Program-made: the position numbers and the translations under genes
Assembly (NCBI GenBank): GCA_963833655.1
Contig: CAWHYL010000004.1
Location: 620,001 to 684,000, forward strand
DNA from: 3-1-20CM-4-69-9 sp963833655
Lineage (GTDB): Bacteria; Actinomycetota; Thermoleophilia; Gaiellales; Gaiellaceae
Direction of reading: 5' to 3'
DNA length: 64,000 nt
The notes under the pieces: model-generated
The model's database searches: none
Told to the model about the DNA's origin: nothing
What the model saw: the letters and a program-made list of their open reading frames with translations, nothing else
Shown: in pieces, positions 49,961 to 57,699 of the stretch
How the letters are laid out: each line of letters begins with the position of its first letter
Position numbering within the stretch: position 1 is the first letter of the stretch

Positions 49961-50562
49961 ACGTCGTCCTCCGCGGCCGCGGCGGCAAGGTCGGGCGCGT
50001 GCTGGCGCCTGCGCTCGAGGCTGCCGGCCACGAGCTCGTCGAGCTCGACGCGGCGGAGGCGCTCGTCGATTTCACGGTTCCGGACGCGGTCGTCGGAAAC
50101 GTTCGCGCCGCGCTGGAGCGCGGCATCCCGAGCGTGATCGGGACGAGCGGCTTCGACCAGGAGCCCGTCGATGCGCTCGCGCGCGAGCACGGCATCGCGT
50201 GCTTCTACGCGCCGAATTTCGCGATCGGCGCCGTGCTGATGATGCGCTTCGCGCGTGAGGCCGTCGAGTACCTCCCGCACGCCGAGATCATCGAGATGCA
50301 CGAGCTCGGCAAGAAAGACGCGCCGTCCGGAACGGCGAAGGCGACGGCGGTGCTGATGGGGACGGAGCCGCCGACGCATTCCATCCGCCTGCCGGGCCTG
50401 GTCGCGCATCAGGAGGTCGTGTTCGGGACGGAAGGCCAGATGCTGACGATCCGGCACGACACGTTCTCCCGCGAGGCGTTCGTCCCGGGCGTTCTGCTGG
50501 CGCTCGAGAAAGTGGGGCAGCTGCCGCCGGGGCTGACCGTCGGACTGGAGGCACTGCTCTGA
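49957..50562 (+). CDS. dapB: 4-hydroxy-tetrahydrodipicolinate reductase, short form
   Basis: 201 residues from TTG 49957, about 50-65 shorter than most DapB. The dinucleotide motif GRGGKVGR, IGTSGFD, APNFAIGAVLMMRFA and the catalytic block EMHELGKKDAPSGTA with its His and Lys are present. The shortening falls mostly in the N-terminal nucleotide domain after the first strand. It reduces the DapA product on the lysine/diaminopimelate path. dapA lies 0.9 kb downstream. Confidence 0.93.
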   Translation: MNVVLRGRGGKVGRVLAPALEAAGHELVELDAAEALVDFTVPDAVVGNVRAALERGIPSVIGTSGFDQEPVDALAREHGIACFYAPNFAIGAVLMMRFAREAVEYLPHAEIIEMHELGKKDAPSGTAKATAVLMGTEPPTHSIRLPGLVAHQEVVFGTEGQMLTIRHDTFSREAFVPGVLLALEKVGQLPPGLTVGLEALL

Positions 50563-51011
50563 TCGAGATCGCACGCGTCCGCGAGCAGGACCTGCCGGAG
50601 CTGCTACCGCTGATGCGCGGCTACTGCGACTTCTACGAGGTCTCGCCGTCGGACGACGAGCTCCTCGCACTTGCCCGCGCGCTGCTCGCCGACCCGGAGC
50701 GCGACGGCCTACAGCTGCTCGCGCGAAACGGGGGAGAGGCGATCGGGTTCGCGACGATCTTCTGGAGCTGGGCGACGACGATCGCGTCGCGCATCGGCGT
50801 CATGAACGACCTGTTCGTCGCGTCCGCAGCACGCGGCAGCGGCGCGGCAGAGCAGCTGATCCATGCCTGCGTCGACGAGTGCAGGAAGCACGGGGCCGCG
50901 GAGCTGGCATGGCAGACGGCGCCGGACAACGAGCGCGCACAACGCGTGTACGACCGCGTCGGCGCGACGCGCTCGCAGTGGGTCGACTACTCGCTGAGCG
51001 TCCGCGAGTAG
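50559..51011 (+). CDS. GNAT-family acetyltransferase
   Basis: About 150 residues. The GNAT core is clear: IEIARVREQDLPELLPLMRGYCDFYEV, MNDLFVASAARGSGAAEQLI (acetyl-CoA loop) and NERAQRVYDRVGA. The conserved first strand precedes the only ordinary start (ATG 50613). The coding region must therefore begin at CTG 50559, which overlaps the dapB stop as CTGA. If ATG 50613 is used, the first strand is lost. The acetylated substrate is unknown. Confidence 0.85.
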   Translation: MIEIARVREQDLPELLPLMRGYCDFYEVSPSDDELLALARALLADPERDGLQLLARNGGEAIGFATIFWSWATTIASRIGVMNDLFVASAARGSGAAEQLIHACVDECRKHGAAELAWQTAPDNERAQRVYDRVGATRSQWVDYSLSVRE

Positions 51012-51418
51012 CGGCGACCCGTGGGCTCGAGCCCGACGCGCTCGTAGAACGCGTGGGCGTCGTGGCGCCGCTTCCCCGTCGTCACGAACAGCAGCTCGCA
51101 GCCGCGCAGCCTCGCCTCGTCCTCGATCGCCGCGACGAGCGCGCGGCCGATGCCGTTCCCGCGCCGAACCTCGTCGACGACAAGCGCGCCGAGCTTCGCG
51201 GCCGGCCGGTCTCGCTCGATCGCCGGGGTGACCTGGAGGTGGGCGAGCCCGACGACGTCGCCGTCCAGCTCCGCGACGAGCACGCGGTCGCCGACGACCC
51301 GGAGGCGCTCGAGCCGCTCGTCGACTGCGCCCGGGTCGCTCGGATAGCCGAGCTGCGTCAGCAGCCGCGCCACCGCATCGGCGTCGTCGGCACGTGCGTC
51401 CCGGATCGTCGGATCCAC
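50987..51418 (-). CDS. GNAT-family acetyltransferase
   Basis: 143 residues from GTG 51418. The order is typical: TIRDARADDADAVARLLTQLGYP, then AKLGALVVDEVRRGNGIGRALVAAIED (acetyl-CoA loop), ending HAFYERVGLEPTGRRYSRTL. The gene converges on the other GNAT gene and overlaps it by 25 bases. It resembles stand-alone detoxifying or resistance-type acetyltransferases; the substrate is not assignable. Confidence 0.88.
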   Translation of the reverse strand: MDPTIRDARADDADAVARLLTQLGYPSDPGAVDERLERLRVVGDRVLVAELDGDVVGLAHLQVTPAIERDRPAAKLGALVVDEVRRGNGIGRALVAAIEDEARLRGCELLFVTTGKRRHDAHAFYERVGLEPTGRRYSRTLSE

Positions 51419-51423
51419 GGGGC

Positions 51424-51429
51424 TAGACT
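51424..51429 (+). promoter_or_regulatory. -10 element of dapA
   Basis: TAGACT ends eight bases before GTG 51438. The inferred start site lies at or next to the start codon. Confidence 0.5.
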
Positions 51430-51437
51430 ATGAGGCC

Positions 51438-52322
51438 GTGCTGGGCGAAGTCCTAACGGCTGTCGTCACGCCGTTCGGTCGCGACGGAGCCGTCGACTTC
51501 GAGCGCTTCCGCGAGCTCGCGGAGCACCTCGTCGAGAATGGCTCCGACGGGCTCGTCGTTGCCGGCACGACCGGGGAGAGCCCCAACCTCACCGACGACG
51601 AACGGGTCGAGCTCTTCCGCGTCGCCGTCGACGCCCTGCGCGGGCGCGGGACCGTGATCGCCGGCACCGGCACCTACTCCACCGCTCACTCCGTCCACCT
51701 GACGCGCGAGGCGCACGAGCTCGGGGTCGACGGGTTCCTCATCGTCACCCCGTACTACAACAAGCCGCCGCCGCGCGGCATCGTCGAGCACTTCCATGCG
51801 ATCGCCGACGTCAGCGACCGGCCGATCGTCGTCTACAACATCCCCAGCCGCGTCGTGCTGAACCTCGCGCCCGAGACGATCGTCGAGCTCGCGCAGATCC
51901 CGAACGTCCGGGCGGTCAAGCAGGCGAACGACGACCTCGCGCAGGCGCGGCGCATCGTCGCCGAGACCGATCTCGACCTGTACGCGGGGGACGACAACCT
52001 CGTGTTCCCGTTTCTCGAGCTCGGCGGCGTCGGCGGCGTGTGCGTGCATACCCACATCGTGGGGCCGCGCGTCAAGGCGATGATCCGTGCCTTACGCCAA
52101 GGAGATGCCGAGACCGCGCGCCGGCTCGACCAGGAGCTCGAACCGGTCTACGACCTGCTGAAAGTGCAGACCAACCCGATCGCGATCAAGGCTGCGCTCA
52201 ACCTGCTGGGCCACGACGTCGGCGGCCTCCGGCTACCACTCGTCGAAGCGAACGAGGGCGAAATCGCCCGCGTCCGCGAGTGCCTCGAGCGGCTCGGCCT
52301 GCTGACGCCCGCCGCCGTCTAG
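51438..52322 (+). CDS. dapA: 4-hydroxy-tetrahydrodipicolinate synthase
   Basis: 294 residues from GTG 51438. GEVLTAVVTPFGRDGAVDF, GTTGESPNLTDDE, YYNKPPPRGI, the tyrosine in VVYNIPSR and the Schiff-base lysine in RAVKQAN are the DapA signatures. It condenses pyruvate with aspartate semialdehyde, opening the lysine/diaminopimelate branch. It has its own -10 (TAGACT). Its last 90 bases overlap the convergent HD-GYP gene. Confidence 0.96.
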   Translation: MLGEVLTAVVTPFGRDGAVDFERFRELAEHLVENGSDGLVVAGTTGESPNLTDDERVELFRVAVDALRGRGTVIAGTGTYSTAHSVHLTREAHELGVDGFLIVTPYYNKPPPRGIVEHFHAIADVSDRPIVVYNIPSRVVLNLAPETIVELAQIPNVRAVKQANDDLAQARRIVAETDLDLYAGDDNLVFPFLELGGVGGVCVHTHIVGPRVKAMIRALRQGDAETARRLDQELEPVYDLLKVQTNPIAIKAALNLLGHDVGGLRLPLVEANEGEIARVRECLERLGLLTPAAV

Positions 52323-54095
52323 CTCCGGCCTCAGCGCGAGCGCCGGACCGAGGTCGTCGAGGGACTCGAGCAGCGCCAGCTCGACGTGGCGCGGCGGCAG
52401 CTTCGGCGCCACGAACGCGAGGAAGCCGACGAGCGCGCTGTTGTCGCGGCGCAGCGGCAGCGCGACGGCGACGCCGTCGACGCCGAGCTCCGCTCCCGGC
52501 GCCACGATCACATCGCGGCCCGATTCGGCCTCGCGCACGAGCCAGCTCGTCAGCGCCGCCGGCGCCGGCGCGCCGGTTCCGGCCTCGGCGTCGATCGAAC
52601 CGCCCAGCCCGTCCTCGTCCCACGCGACCAGCCCCGCCCACCCGTGGTGCCAGGCACCGGACACGGCCGCAACGACCCGGTGGAAGACGGCCCTGCGCTC
52701 GTCGTCTGCCCCGAGAGCACGGTAGAGCGCGGCGGCGGCCCGGCCGGCTCGGACCTGGACGATCGCGCGCAGGCCGAGCCCGGCAAGCGCCAGGGCGCCC
52801 CCCGCGGCCGCAAGCCACGTCTCGTCGAAGCCGAGCCCCGCGAGCGCGAGCACGACGCCCCCGAGCGCCAGCAGCTCCGGCCGCTCCTGCAGCTCGCCGG
52901 CGCCGACCAGCCGGAGGCGGTACGGGGCGGACGCACGCCGCAGCTCCTGCAGCTCGGCGGGCGCGAGCACCGCCGCCGGGTCGATCCCGCGTTGCACCGC
53001 GACGAACGCCTTCGCGACCGCGGGATGGAACTGCGTGCCCGCGTTCGCCTCGATCTCCCGCAGCGCCGCGTCGTGCGACAGGCCCTTGCGGTACGGACGA
53101 TCCGTGGTCATCGCGTCGAAGCTGTCCGCGACGATGAGGAAGTGAGAGGCGAGCGGCAGGTCGGCGCCGCCGACGCCGTAGTAGCCGCGGCCGTCGACGC
53201 GCTCGTGGTGCAGCTCGACGGCGTGAGCCTGCGGCGCGACGAACTCGAACCGCTGCAGCAACCGCGCGGACAGGCGCGGGTGCCGGCGCATCGCCGCCCA
53301 TTCCGCGCCGTCGAGCCCGCCGCGCTTGCGCAGCACGGAAGCGTCCACGGCGACCTTCCCGAGGTCGTGCAGCCGCCCGGCCCAACGCAGGCGGTCGATG
53401 TCGGAGAACGGCAGCCGCAACGCGCGCGCGAGCGTGTCGACGTAGCCGGCGACGCGGAGCGAGTGACGGTACGTCGACGGGTCGCGCTCGTCGACGATGT
53501 TCGCGAACGTCTCGAGTGCGCGCAGCGTCTCGCGCTGGAGGCTCCGCAGCTGCAGCTGCGAGTGGTGGAGGGCGAGCGCCAGCGGAACGAGAACGATCAC
53601 GTTCCAGGGCTGGCCCGCGGCGAAGAGCGCGATCGCCCCGCCGAGCCCTGCCTCGCCCGCGCTGGAAACGAGCCGGGGCTCGAAGTTCTCACGCGCGCCG
53701 ACCACGTCGAGCAGCAGCGCGCGCACGGTCAGGTACGCGATGGCGAGGGCGACGAGCGGGGCCAGGTCGTCGAGCAGCGCGAGGCTGCCGGCGTCGCCCC
53801 CCGCCAACTCGAAGACGAGCCCGGCGACGACCGCCGCCCCCGCATACGCGACGCTGTCGAAGCACACCCTTCGCAGCGCGACGCCGTGGAAGAGTCCGGC
53901 CGCGACGGTGCCGACCGCGGCGACGAGAGCCGCCCACCACGGGCCGAGCATGACGACGGCGGCGATCTGGACGGCGCTGGCGATCCGGAACCGGTCGGCC
54001 TGCATCGGCGCGCGCAGGCGCTCGCCCTCGGAGTCCTCGAACAGCCCGACCAGGATCGCCGCAGCAAGGAACAGCGCCAACGCCGTGTGGCCCAT
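52233..54095 (-). CDS. Membrane HD-GYP-type signalling phosphodiesterase
   Basis: 620 residues from ATG 54095. Residues 1-~175 contain about five or six membrane helices. The HD-GYP domain follows: HSLRVAGYVDTLA (211 on), metal-binding H243-D244 in RLHDLGK, HHERVDGRG (296-304) and a late DSFDAMTTDRPYRKG. The eponymous GYP reads GYY (305-307), a variation seen in some active members. The C-terminal ~180 residues are a GAF-like region. It could hydrolyse c-di-GMP. The final 30 codons lie antisense to dapA. Confidence 0.88.
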   Translation of the reverse strand: MGHTALALFLAAAILVGLFEDSEGERLRAPMQADRFRIASAVQIAAVVMLGPWWAALVAAVGTVAAGLFHGVALRRVCFDSVAYAGAAVVAGLVFELAGGDAGSLALLDDLAPLVALAIAYLTVRALLLDVVGARENFEPRLVSSAGEAGLGGAIALFAAGQPWNVIVLVPLALALHHSQLQLRSLQRETLRALETFANIVDERDPSTYRHSLRVAGYVDTLARALRLPFSDIDRLRWAGRLHDLGKVAVDASVLRKRGGLDGAEWAAMRRHPRLSARLLQRFEFVAPQAHAVELHHERVDGRGYYGVGGADLPLASHFLIVADSFDAMTTDRPYRKGLSHDAALREIEANAGTQFHPAVAKAFVAVQRGIDPAAVLAPAELQELRRASAPYRLRLVGAGELQERPELLALGGVVLALAGLGFDETWLAAAGGALALAGLGLRAIVQVRAGRAAAALYRALGADDERRAVFHRVVAAVSGAWHHGWAGLVAWDEDGLGGSIDAEAGTGAPAPAALTSWLVREAESGRDVIVAPGAELGVDGVAVALPLRRDNSALVGFLAFVAPKLPPRHVELALLESLDDLGPALALRPELDGGGRQQAEPLEALADAGDFALVRFDEW

Positions 54096-54167
54096 GGGAG
54101 GTCTATCGGCCCGCTCGGACCGCGGCGTTAACGACGGGGCGCGTCCGGCGCCGCCAAGTGGGCGCCG

Positions 54168-54173
54168 TAGACT
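54168..54173 (+). promoter_or_regulatory. -10 element of the RNase J gene
   Basis: TAGACT ends nine bases before ATG 54183 and six before an alternative TTG 54180. There is no Shine-Dalgarno, so the mRNA is probably leaderless. Confidence 0.5.
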
Positions 54174-54182
54174 GGGGCCTTG

Positions 54183-55841
54183 ATGGCGGACACCTGCAGG
54201 ATCGTGGCCCTCGGCGGGCTCGGCGAGGTCGGCAAGAACATGACCGTGTACGAGTCCGGTGACGACATCGTCGTCGTCGACGCCGGTCTGGCATTCCCGC
54301 GTGACGAGCATCTGGGCGTCGACCTCGTCCTGCCGGACTTCTCGTACCTGCGAGAGCGTGCCGGGGCGATCCGCGCGGTGATCCTGACCCACGGGCACGA
54401 GGATCACGTCGGCTCGCTGCCGTATCTGATGCGCGAGGTCGGCGTGCCGGAGGTGTGGGCGACGCGGCTGACGCTCGGGCTGGTGAAGTCGAAGCTGGAC
54501 GAGCACGGGCTGCTGCGCGCCGCCGAGCTGCGCGAGGTGCATCCGGACGATCCGCCGCGGGAGATCGGTCCGTTCCGGATCGAGTTCGTGCGCATGGCGC
54601 ACTCGATCCCCGATGCCGTCGCGATCGTCCTCGACACGCCGGGCGGGCTGATCGTCCACACCGGGGACTACAAGCTCGATCACACGCCCGTGGACGGCCT
54701 CAAGACCGACGTCGGCCGGCTGGCCGAGCTCGGGAACCGCGGCGTCGACCTGCTGCTCGGGGACTCGACGAACGCCGAGCGGCCCGGGTTCACGCCGTCG
54801 GAGCGGATCGTCGGCGACGCGTTCCGCCAGATCTTCCCGCTGCGCGAAGGGCGGATCCTCGTCTCGTCGTTCGCGTCGAACGTCCACCGCATGCAGCAGG
54901 CGGTCGACGTCGCCGTCGGGCTCGGCCGCAAGGTCTGCATCGTCGGCCGGTCGATGCGCAAGAACGCGAACATCGCGCGCAACCTCGGCTACATGGAAGT
55001 GCCCGACGGCGTGCTGATCCGTCCGCCCGAGCTGGAGGAGCTGCGGCCGAACGAGCAGCTGATCCTCTGCACCGGCAGCCAGGGCGAGCCGCTCTCGGCG
55101 CTGACTCGCATCGCCTACCACGACCATCCCGCGTTGCGAGTGGAACGGGGCGACACGGTCATCATCTCTGCGAAGCCGGTGCCCGGGAACGAGCTCCGCG
55201 TCCACGACACGATCAACCAGCTCGCGAAGGCAGGCGCCGAGGTGCTGCACCAGGAGATCGCGCCGGTGCACGTGTCCGGTCATGCGTGCTCCGAGGAGCT
55301 GCGCACGATCCTGTCGCTGCTGCGGCCGCGCGCCGTGATGCCGGTGCACGGCGAGTTTCGTATGCAGGCGGCGCACGCGCAGCTCGCGCGGGACGCGGGC
55401 GTGCCGGCGTCGAGCATCGTGCTCGCGGAGAACGGCACCGTCGTCGAGCTGTCGCGCGCCGGCATGAGCGTCGTGGACGACGTCGAGACAGGTGTCGCCT
55501 TCGTGGACGGCCTCGGGGTCGGCGACGTGCAGGACGTCGCGCTGCGCGACCGGCGGCGGCTGTCGGAGGACGGCGTCCTGATCATCGTCGCGACCCTTGC
55601 GTCGTCGAACGGCGGCTCCGCGGGACCGCCGGAACTGATCGCGCGCGGCTTCGGCGACGACTCCGGGCCCCTTCTTGACGAATTGCGCGACGAGGCCAAT
55701 CGTGTGCTGCAGAAGTGTCTGCAGGAAGAGATCAGTGAGATCAAGCTGCTCCAGGAGCATCTGCACGACGAGGTCGGACAGCTCGTCTACGACCGGACCC
55801 ACCGCCGGCCGATGATCCTTCCGGTAGTAGTGGAGGTCTGA
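54183..55841 (+). CDS. rnj: Ribonuclease J
   Basis: 552 residues. The metallo-beta-lactamase core carries LTHGHEDHVGSLPYL, HTGDYKLD and GDSTNAERPG. The beta-CASP domain has SSFASNVHRMQQ and the terminal HVSGHACSEEL and MPVHGEFRM. It combines 5'-3' exonuclease and endonuclease activity in mRNA decay and rRNA maturation. Many actinobacteria place rnj near dapA, as here. A downstream unknown gene is joined by a TGATG overlap. Confidence 0.96.
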   Translation: MADTCRIVALGGLGEVGKNMTVYESGDDIVVVDAGLAFPRDEHLGVDLVLPDFSYLRERAGAIRAVILTHGHEDHVGSLPYLMREVGVPEVWATRLTLGLVKSKLDEHGLLRAAELREVHPDDPPREIGPFRIEFVRMAHSIPDAVAIVLDTPGGLIVHTGDYKLDHTPVDGLKTDVGRLAELGNRGVDLLLGDSTNAERPGFTPSERIVGDAFRQIFPLREGRILVSSFASNVHRMQQAVDVAVGLGRKVCIVGRSMRKNANIARNLGYMEVPDGVLIRPPELEELRPNEQLILCTGSQGEPLSALTRIAYHDHPALRVERGDTVIISAKPVPGNELRVHDTINQLAKAGAEVLHQEIAPVHVSGHACSEELRTILSLLRPRAVMPVHGEFRMQAAHAQLARDAGVPASSIVLAENGTVVELSRAGMSVVDDVETGVAFVDGLGVGDVQDVALRDRRRLSEDGVLIIVATLASSNGGSAGPPELIARGFGDDSGPLLDELRDEANRVLQKCLQEEISEIKLLQEHLHDEVGQLVYDRTHRRPMILPVVVEV

Positions 55842-56392
55842 TGGCGATCCGAGCGAGAGAGCCCGGCTGGGCAGACGTGCTGGAGGACAACGCGGCCGAA
55901 TGGGTGACCGCGCGGCGGCTCGTGGGCCAGCTGGGCGCGTGCGAGGCGGCCGCGCTCGCGTTCTGCCGGCTGCTGGAGCGGTGGGCGCGCGGCGACGCGT
56001 ATCCGTCGACCGCCGGCGGCCGCGAGGCCGCGCTCAGGCACGCAGCCGATCGCGTCGAGACGGCGCTTGCGGGGCTCGAGCGGCCGCTCGACCGGTACTT
56101 GCTCGAGCTGGAGTCCGACCGCGCCGAGGGTCGCTCGTGGTACGGCGGCCCGGGCGCCGGCGAATTGCTCGAATGGGAGCCGATCCTCAAGCGGGCCGGC
56201 GTCAGCGCCTGCCCGACGCGGGTCACGCAGGCTTATCTCGAGCTCGCGGTGCTCGTACGCGCGCTGCAGGGGCTGGCGGACATGGCGCGGATCGAGGCGC
56301 CGCCCGACCGGTCGTCCCTGTGGGCGGGCTTGTTCGACCTGCGCGAGAACCTCGAGCGCGCGGCGATCGACCTGCGCGCACTAGCCGCGTAG
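55841..56392 (+). CDS. Helical protein of unknown function coupled to RNase J
   Basis: 183 residues from ATG 55841, sharing one base with the rnj stop. The protein is largely helical with many Ala, Leu, Glu and Arg (LVGQLGACEAAALAFCRLLERWARGDAYP, YLELAVLVRALQGLADMARI). No signal peptide, membrane helix or catalytic motif is visible, and I recognise no family. Coupling to rnj suggests it is made in step with the nuclease. Its end overlaps the convergent 2H phosphoesterase gene by 12 bases. Confidence 0.75.
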   Translation: MAIRAREPGWADVLEDNAAEWVTARRLVGQLGACEAAALAFCRLLERWARGDAYPSTAGGREAALRHAADRVETALAGLERPLDRYLLELESDRAEGRSWYGGPGAGELLEWEPILKRAGVSACPTRVTQAYLELAVLVRALQGLADMARIEAPPDRSSLWAGLFDLRENLERAAIDLRALAA

Positions 56393-56872
56393 CGGCAGCC
56401 GCTCGCGTTCGCGCCAGCGACCCGGCACGAACTCCTCCAGAAAGGACACGTCACGTGCCTGGCACCGGTGGGGAAGGTGCGGCGCGAGGCGGCGCTCGAT
56501 CTCGCTTCGCACGGCCTGGCCGTCCACGTTCTCGCCGAGGGTGGCGTGCGGGATGACCTCGTCGTGAACGCCGCCGTACGGCGGCCACTCGGGGAAGCGC
56601 GCGAACAGCGCGCGCATGCACGCCCGCAACGCGTCGTCGGGCTCGGGGACGGCATAGACGACATCCGGCCACGCCGCGATCCCCGTCAGCTCGAACTCGA
56701 ACGGCTCGCGCTGCGCGAAGAACGCCCGCGCGTCGTCGGCGAGGTCGCCGAACGGATACAGCAGCGTCACGTGGAAGGGAATGCCGGCCGCCACCTCCGC
56801 AGGCATCAACTCGCGGCGAACGGCGTCGAACGGCTCGGCACCCTCGATCGCGATCACGAGCGCCGTCTCCAT
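56381..56872 (-). CDS. 2H (LigT-like) phosphoesterase / 2'-5' RNA ligase family
   Basis: 163 residues from ATG 56872. The two tetrapeptides that define the superfamily are present, HVTL in IPFHVTLLYPF and HATL in VIPHATLGENV, supplying the two catalytic histidines. FARFPEWPPYGG lies before the second. Members hydrolyse cyclic phosphodiesters or join RNA ends. The gene is divergent from the ribokinase gene across 23 bases. Confidence 0.88.
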   Translation of the reverse strand: METALVIAIEGAEPFDAVRRELMPAEVAAGIPFHVTLLYPFGDLADDARAFFAQREPFEFELTGIAAWPDVVYAVPEPDDALRACMRALFARFPEWPPYGGVHDEVIPHATLGENVDGQAVRSEIERRLAPHLPHRCQARDVSFLEEFVPGRWRERERLPLRG

Positions 56873-56895
56873 GGGGCGGAGCTTACGATCGGCGC
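56873..56895. promoter_or_regulatory. Divergent overlapping promoters between the 2H and ribokinase genes
   Basis: TACGAT (56884-56889) ends six bases before GTG 56896 on the plus strand. TAAGCT (56885-56880 on the minus strand) ends seven bases before ATG 56872. The hexamers share two bases and point in opposite directions. Both transcripts would be leaderless. Confidence 0.5.
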
Positions 56896-57699
56896 GTGGC
56901 GCCATCCCTGACGGTGGTGGGCTCGATCAACCTCGATCTCGTCGCGAAGGTCGGGCGGCTGCCGCGTGCGGGGGAGACGCTGACCGGCGCGACGCTCGAA
57001 AGGATCCCGGGCGGCAAAGGCGCGAACCAGGCCGTCGCGGCGGCCCGGCTCGGAGCAGACGTGCGCATGGTCGGAGCAGTGGGGCGCGATCCGAACGCCG
57101 ACGAGGCGCTGAGCGGCCTCCGCGAGGCCGGAGTCGAGCTGGCCGTGCTCGAGGTCGGCGACCCGACCGGCATCGCGATCATCCTCGTGGCCGACGACGG
57201 CGAGAACCAGATCGTCGTCGTGCCGGGCGCGAACGAGCAGGTGGGTGGCTTCTCGGCACCGGGGCACGTCCTCTGCCAGCTCGAGATCCCGGACGCCGCC
57301 GTCGCGGAGGCGCGCCGGCAGGCGGAGTGGCTGTGCGTGAACGCCGCCCCCGCGCGGCCGCTCGGCGTGAATGCAGACCTCGTCGTCGCGAACCGCTACG
57401 AGGCGGAGGTCGTGGGCGGCCAGCCCCTGCTCGCGCTGACGCTCGGCGCCGAGGGAGCGGTGCTGCTCGAGCACGGGCGCGAGGTGGCCCGCGCCACGCC
57501 GCCGCGTATCGACGCCGTCGACGGCACGGCCGCCGGGGACGCATTCACCGCCTGCCTCGCCGTCTCGCTGCTCGAGGGACGCGACCGCGAGGAGGCGCTC
57601 CGGCGGGCATGCGCAGCCGGAGCGATCGCGGCCTCGCGCTTCGGCGCACAACCTTCCCTCCCGACTGCGGACGAGGTAGACGCAATACTCCGCGCGTGA
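56896..57699 (+). CDS. rbsK: Ribokinase-type PfkB sugar kinase
   Basis: 267 residues from GTG 56896, somewhat shorter than RbsK (~305). SINLDLVAKVGRLPRAGETL, GGKGANQAVAAARLG, GANEQV and the catalytic/anion-hole GTAAGDAFTACLAV identify a ribokinase-like member. It would make ribose 5-phosphate. The nucleoside hydrolase encoded next releases ribose, so a salvage route from nucleosides to ribose 5-phosphate is plausible. Confidence 0.9.
   Translation: MAPSLTVVGSINLDLVAKVGRLPRAGETLTGATLERIPGGKGANQAVAAARLGADVRMVGAVGRDPNADEALSGLREAGVELAVLEVGDPTGIAIILVADDGENQIVVVPGANEQVGGFSAPGHVLCQLEIPDAAVAEARRQAEWLCVNAAPARPLGVNADLVVANRYEAEVVGGQPLLALTLGAEGAVLLEHGREVARATPPRIDAVDGTAAGDAFTACLAVSLLEGRDREEALRRACAAGAIAASRFGAQPSLPTADEVDAILRA

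Noticed and set aside
52386..54131. Plus-strand open frame of about 580 codons opposite the HD-GYP gene
   Set aside because: The minus strand carries the complete metal-binding motifs of an HD-GYP protein. The plus frame gives only repetitive charged sequence.
54182..55802. Extension of the HD-GYP frame upstream through the RNase J region (1189 codons in all)
   Set aside because: Everything upstream of ATG 54095 is antisense to a canonical RNase J gene; the membrane segment begins at that ATG.
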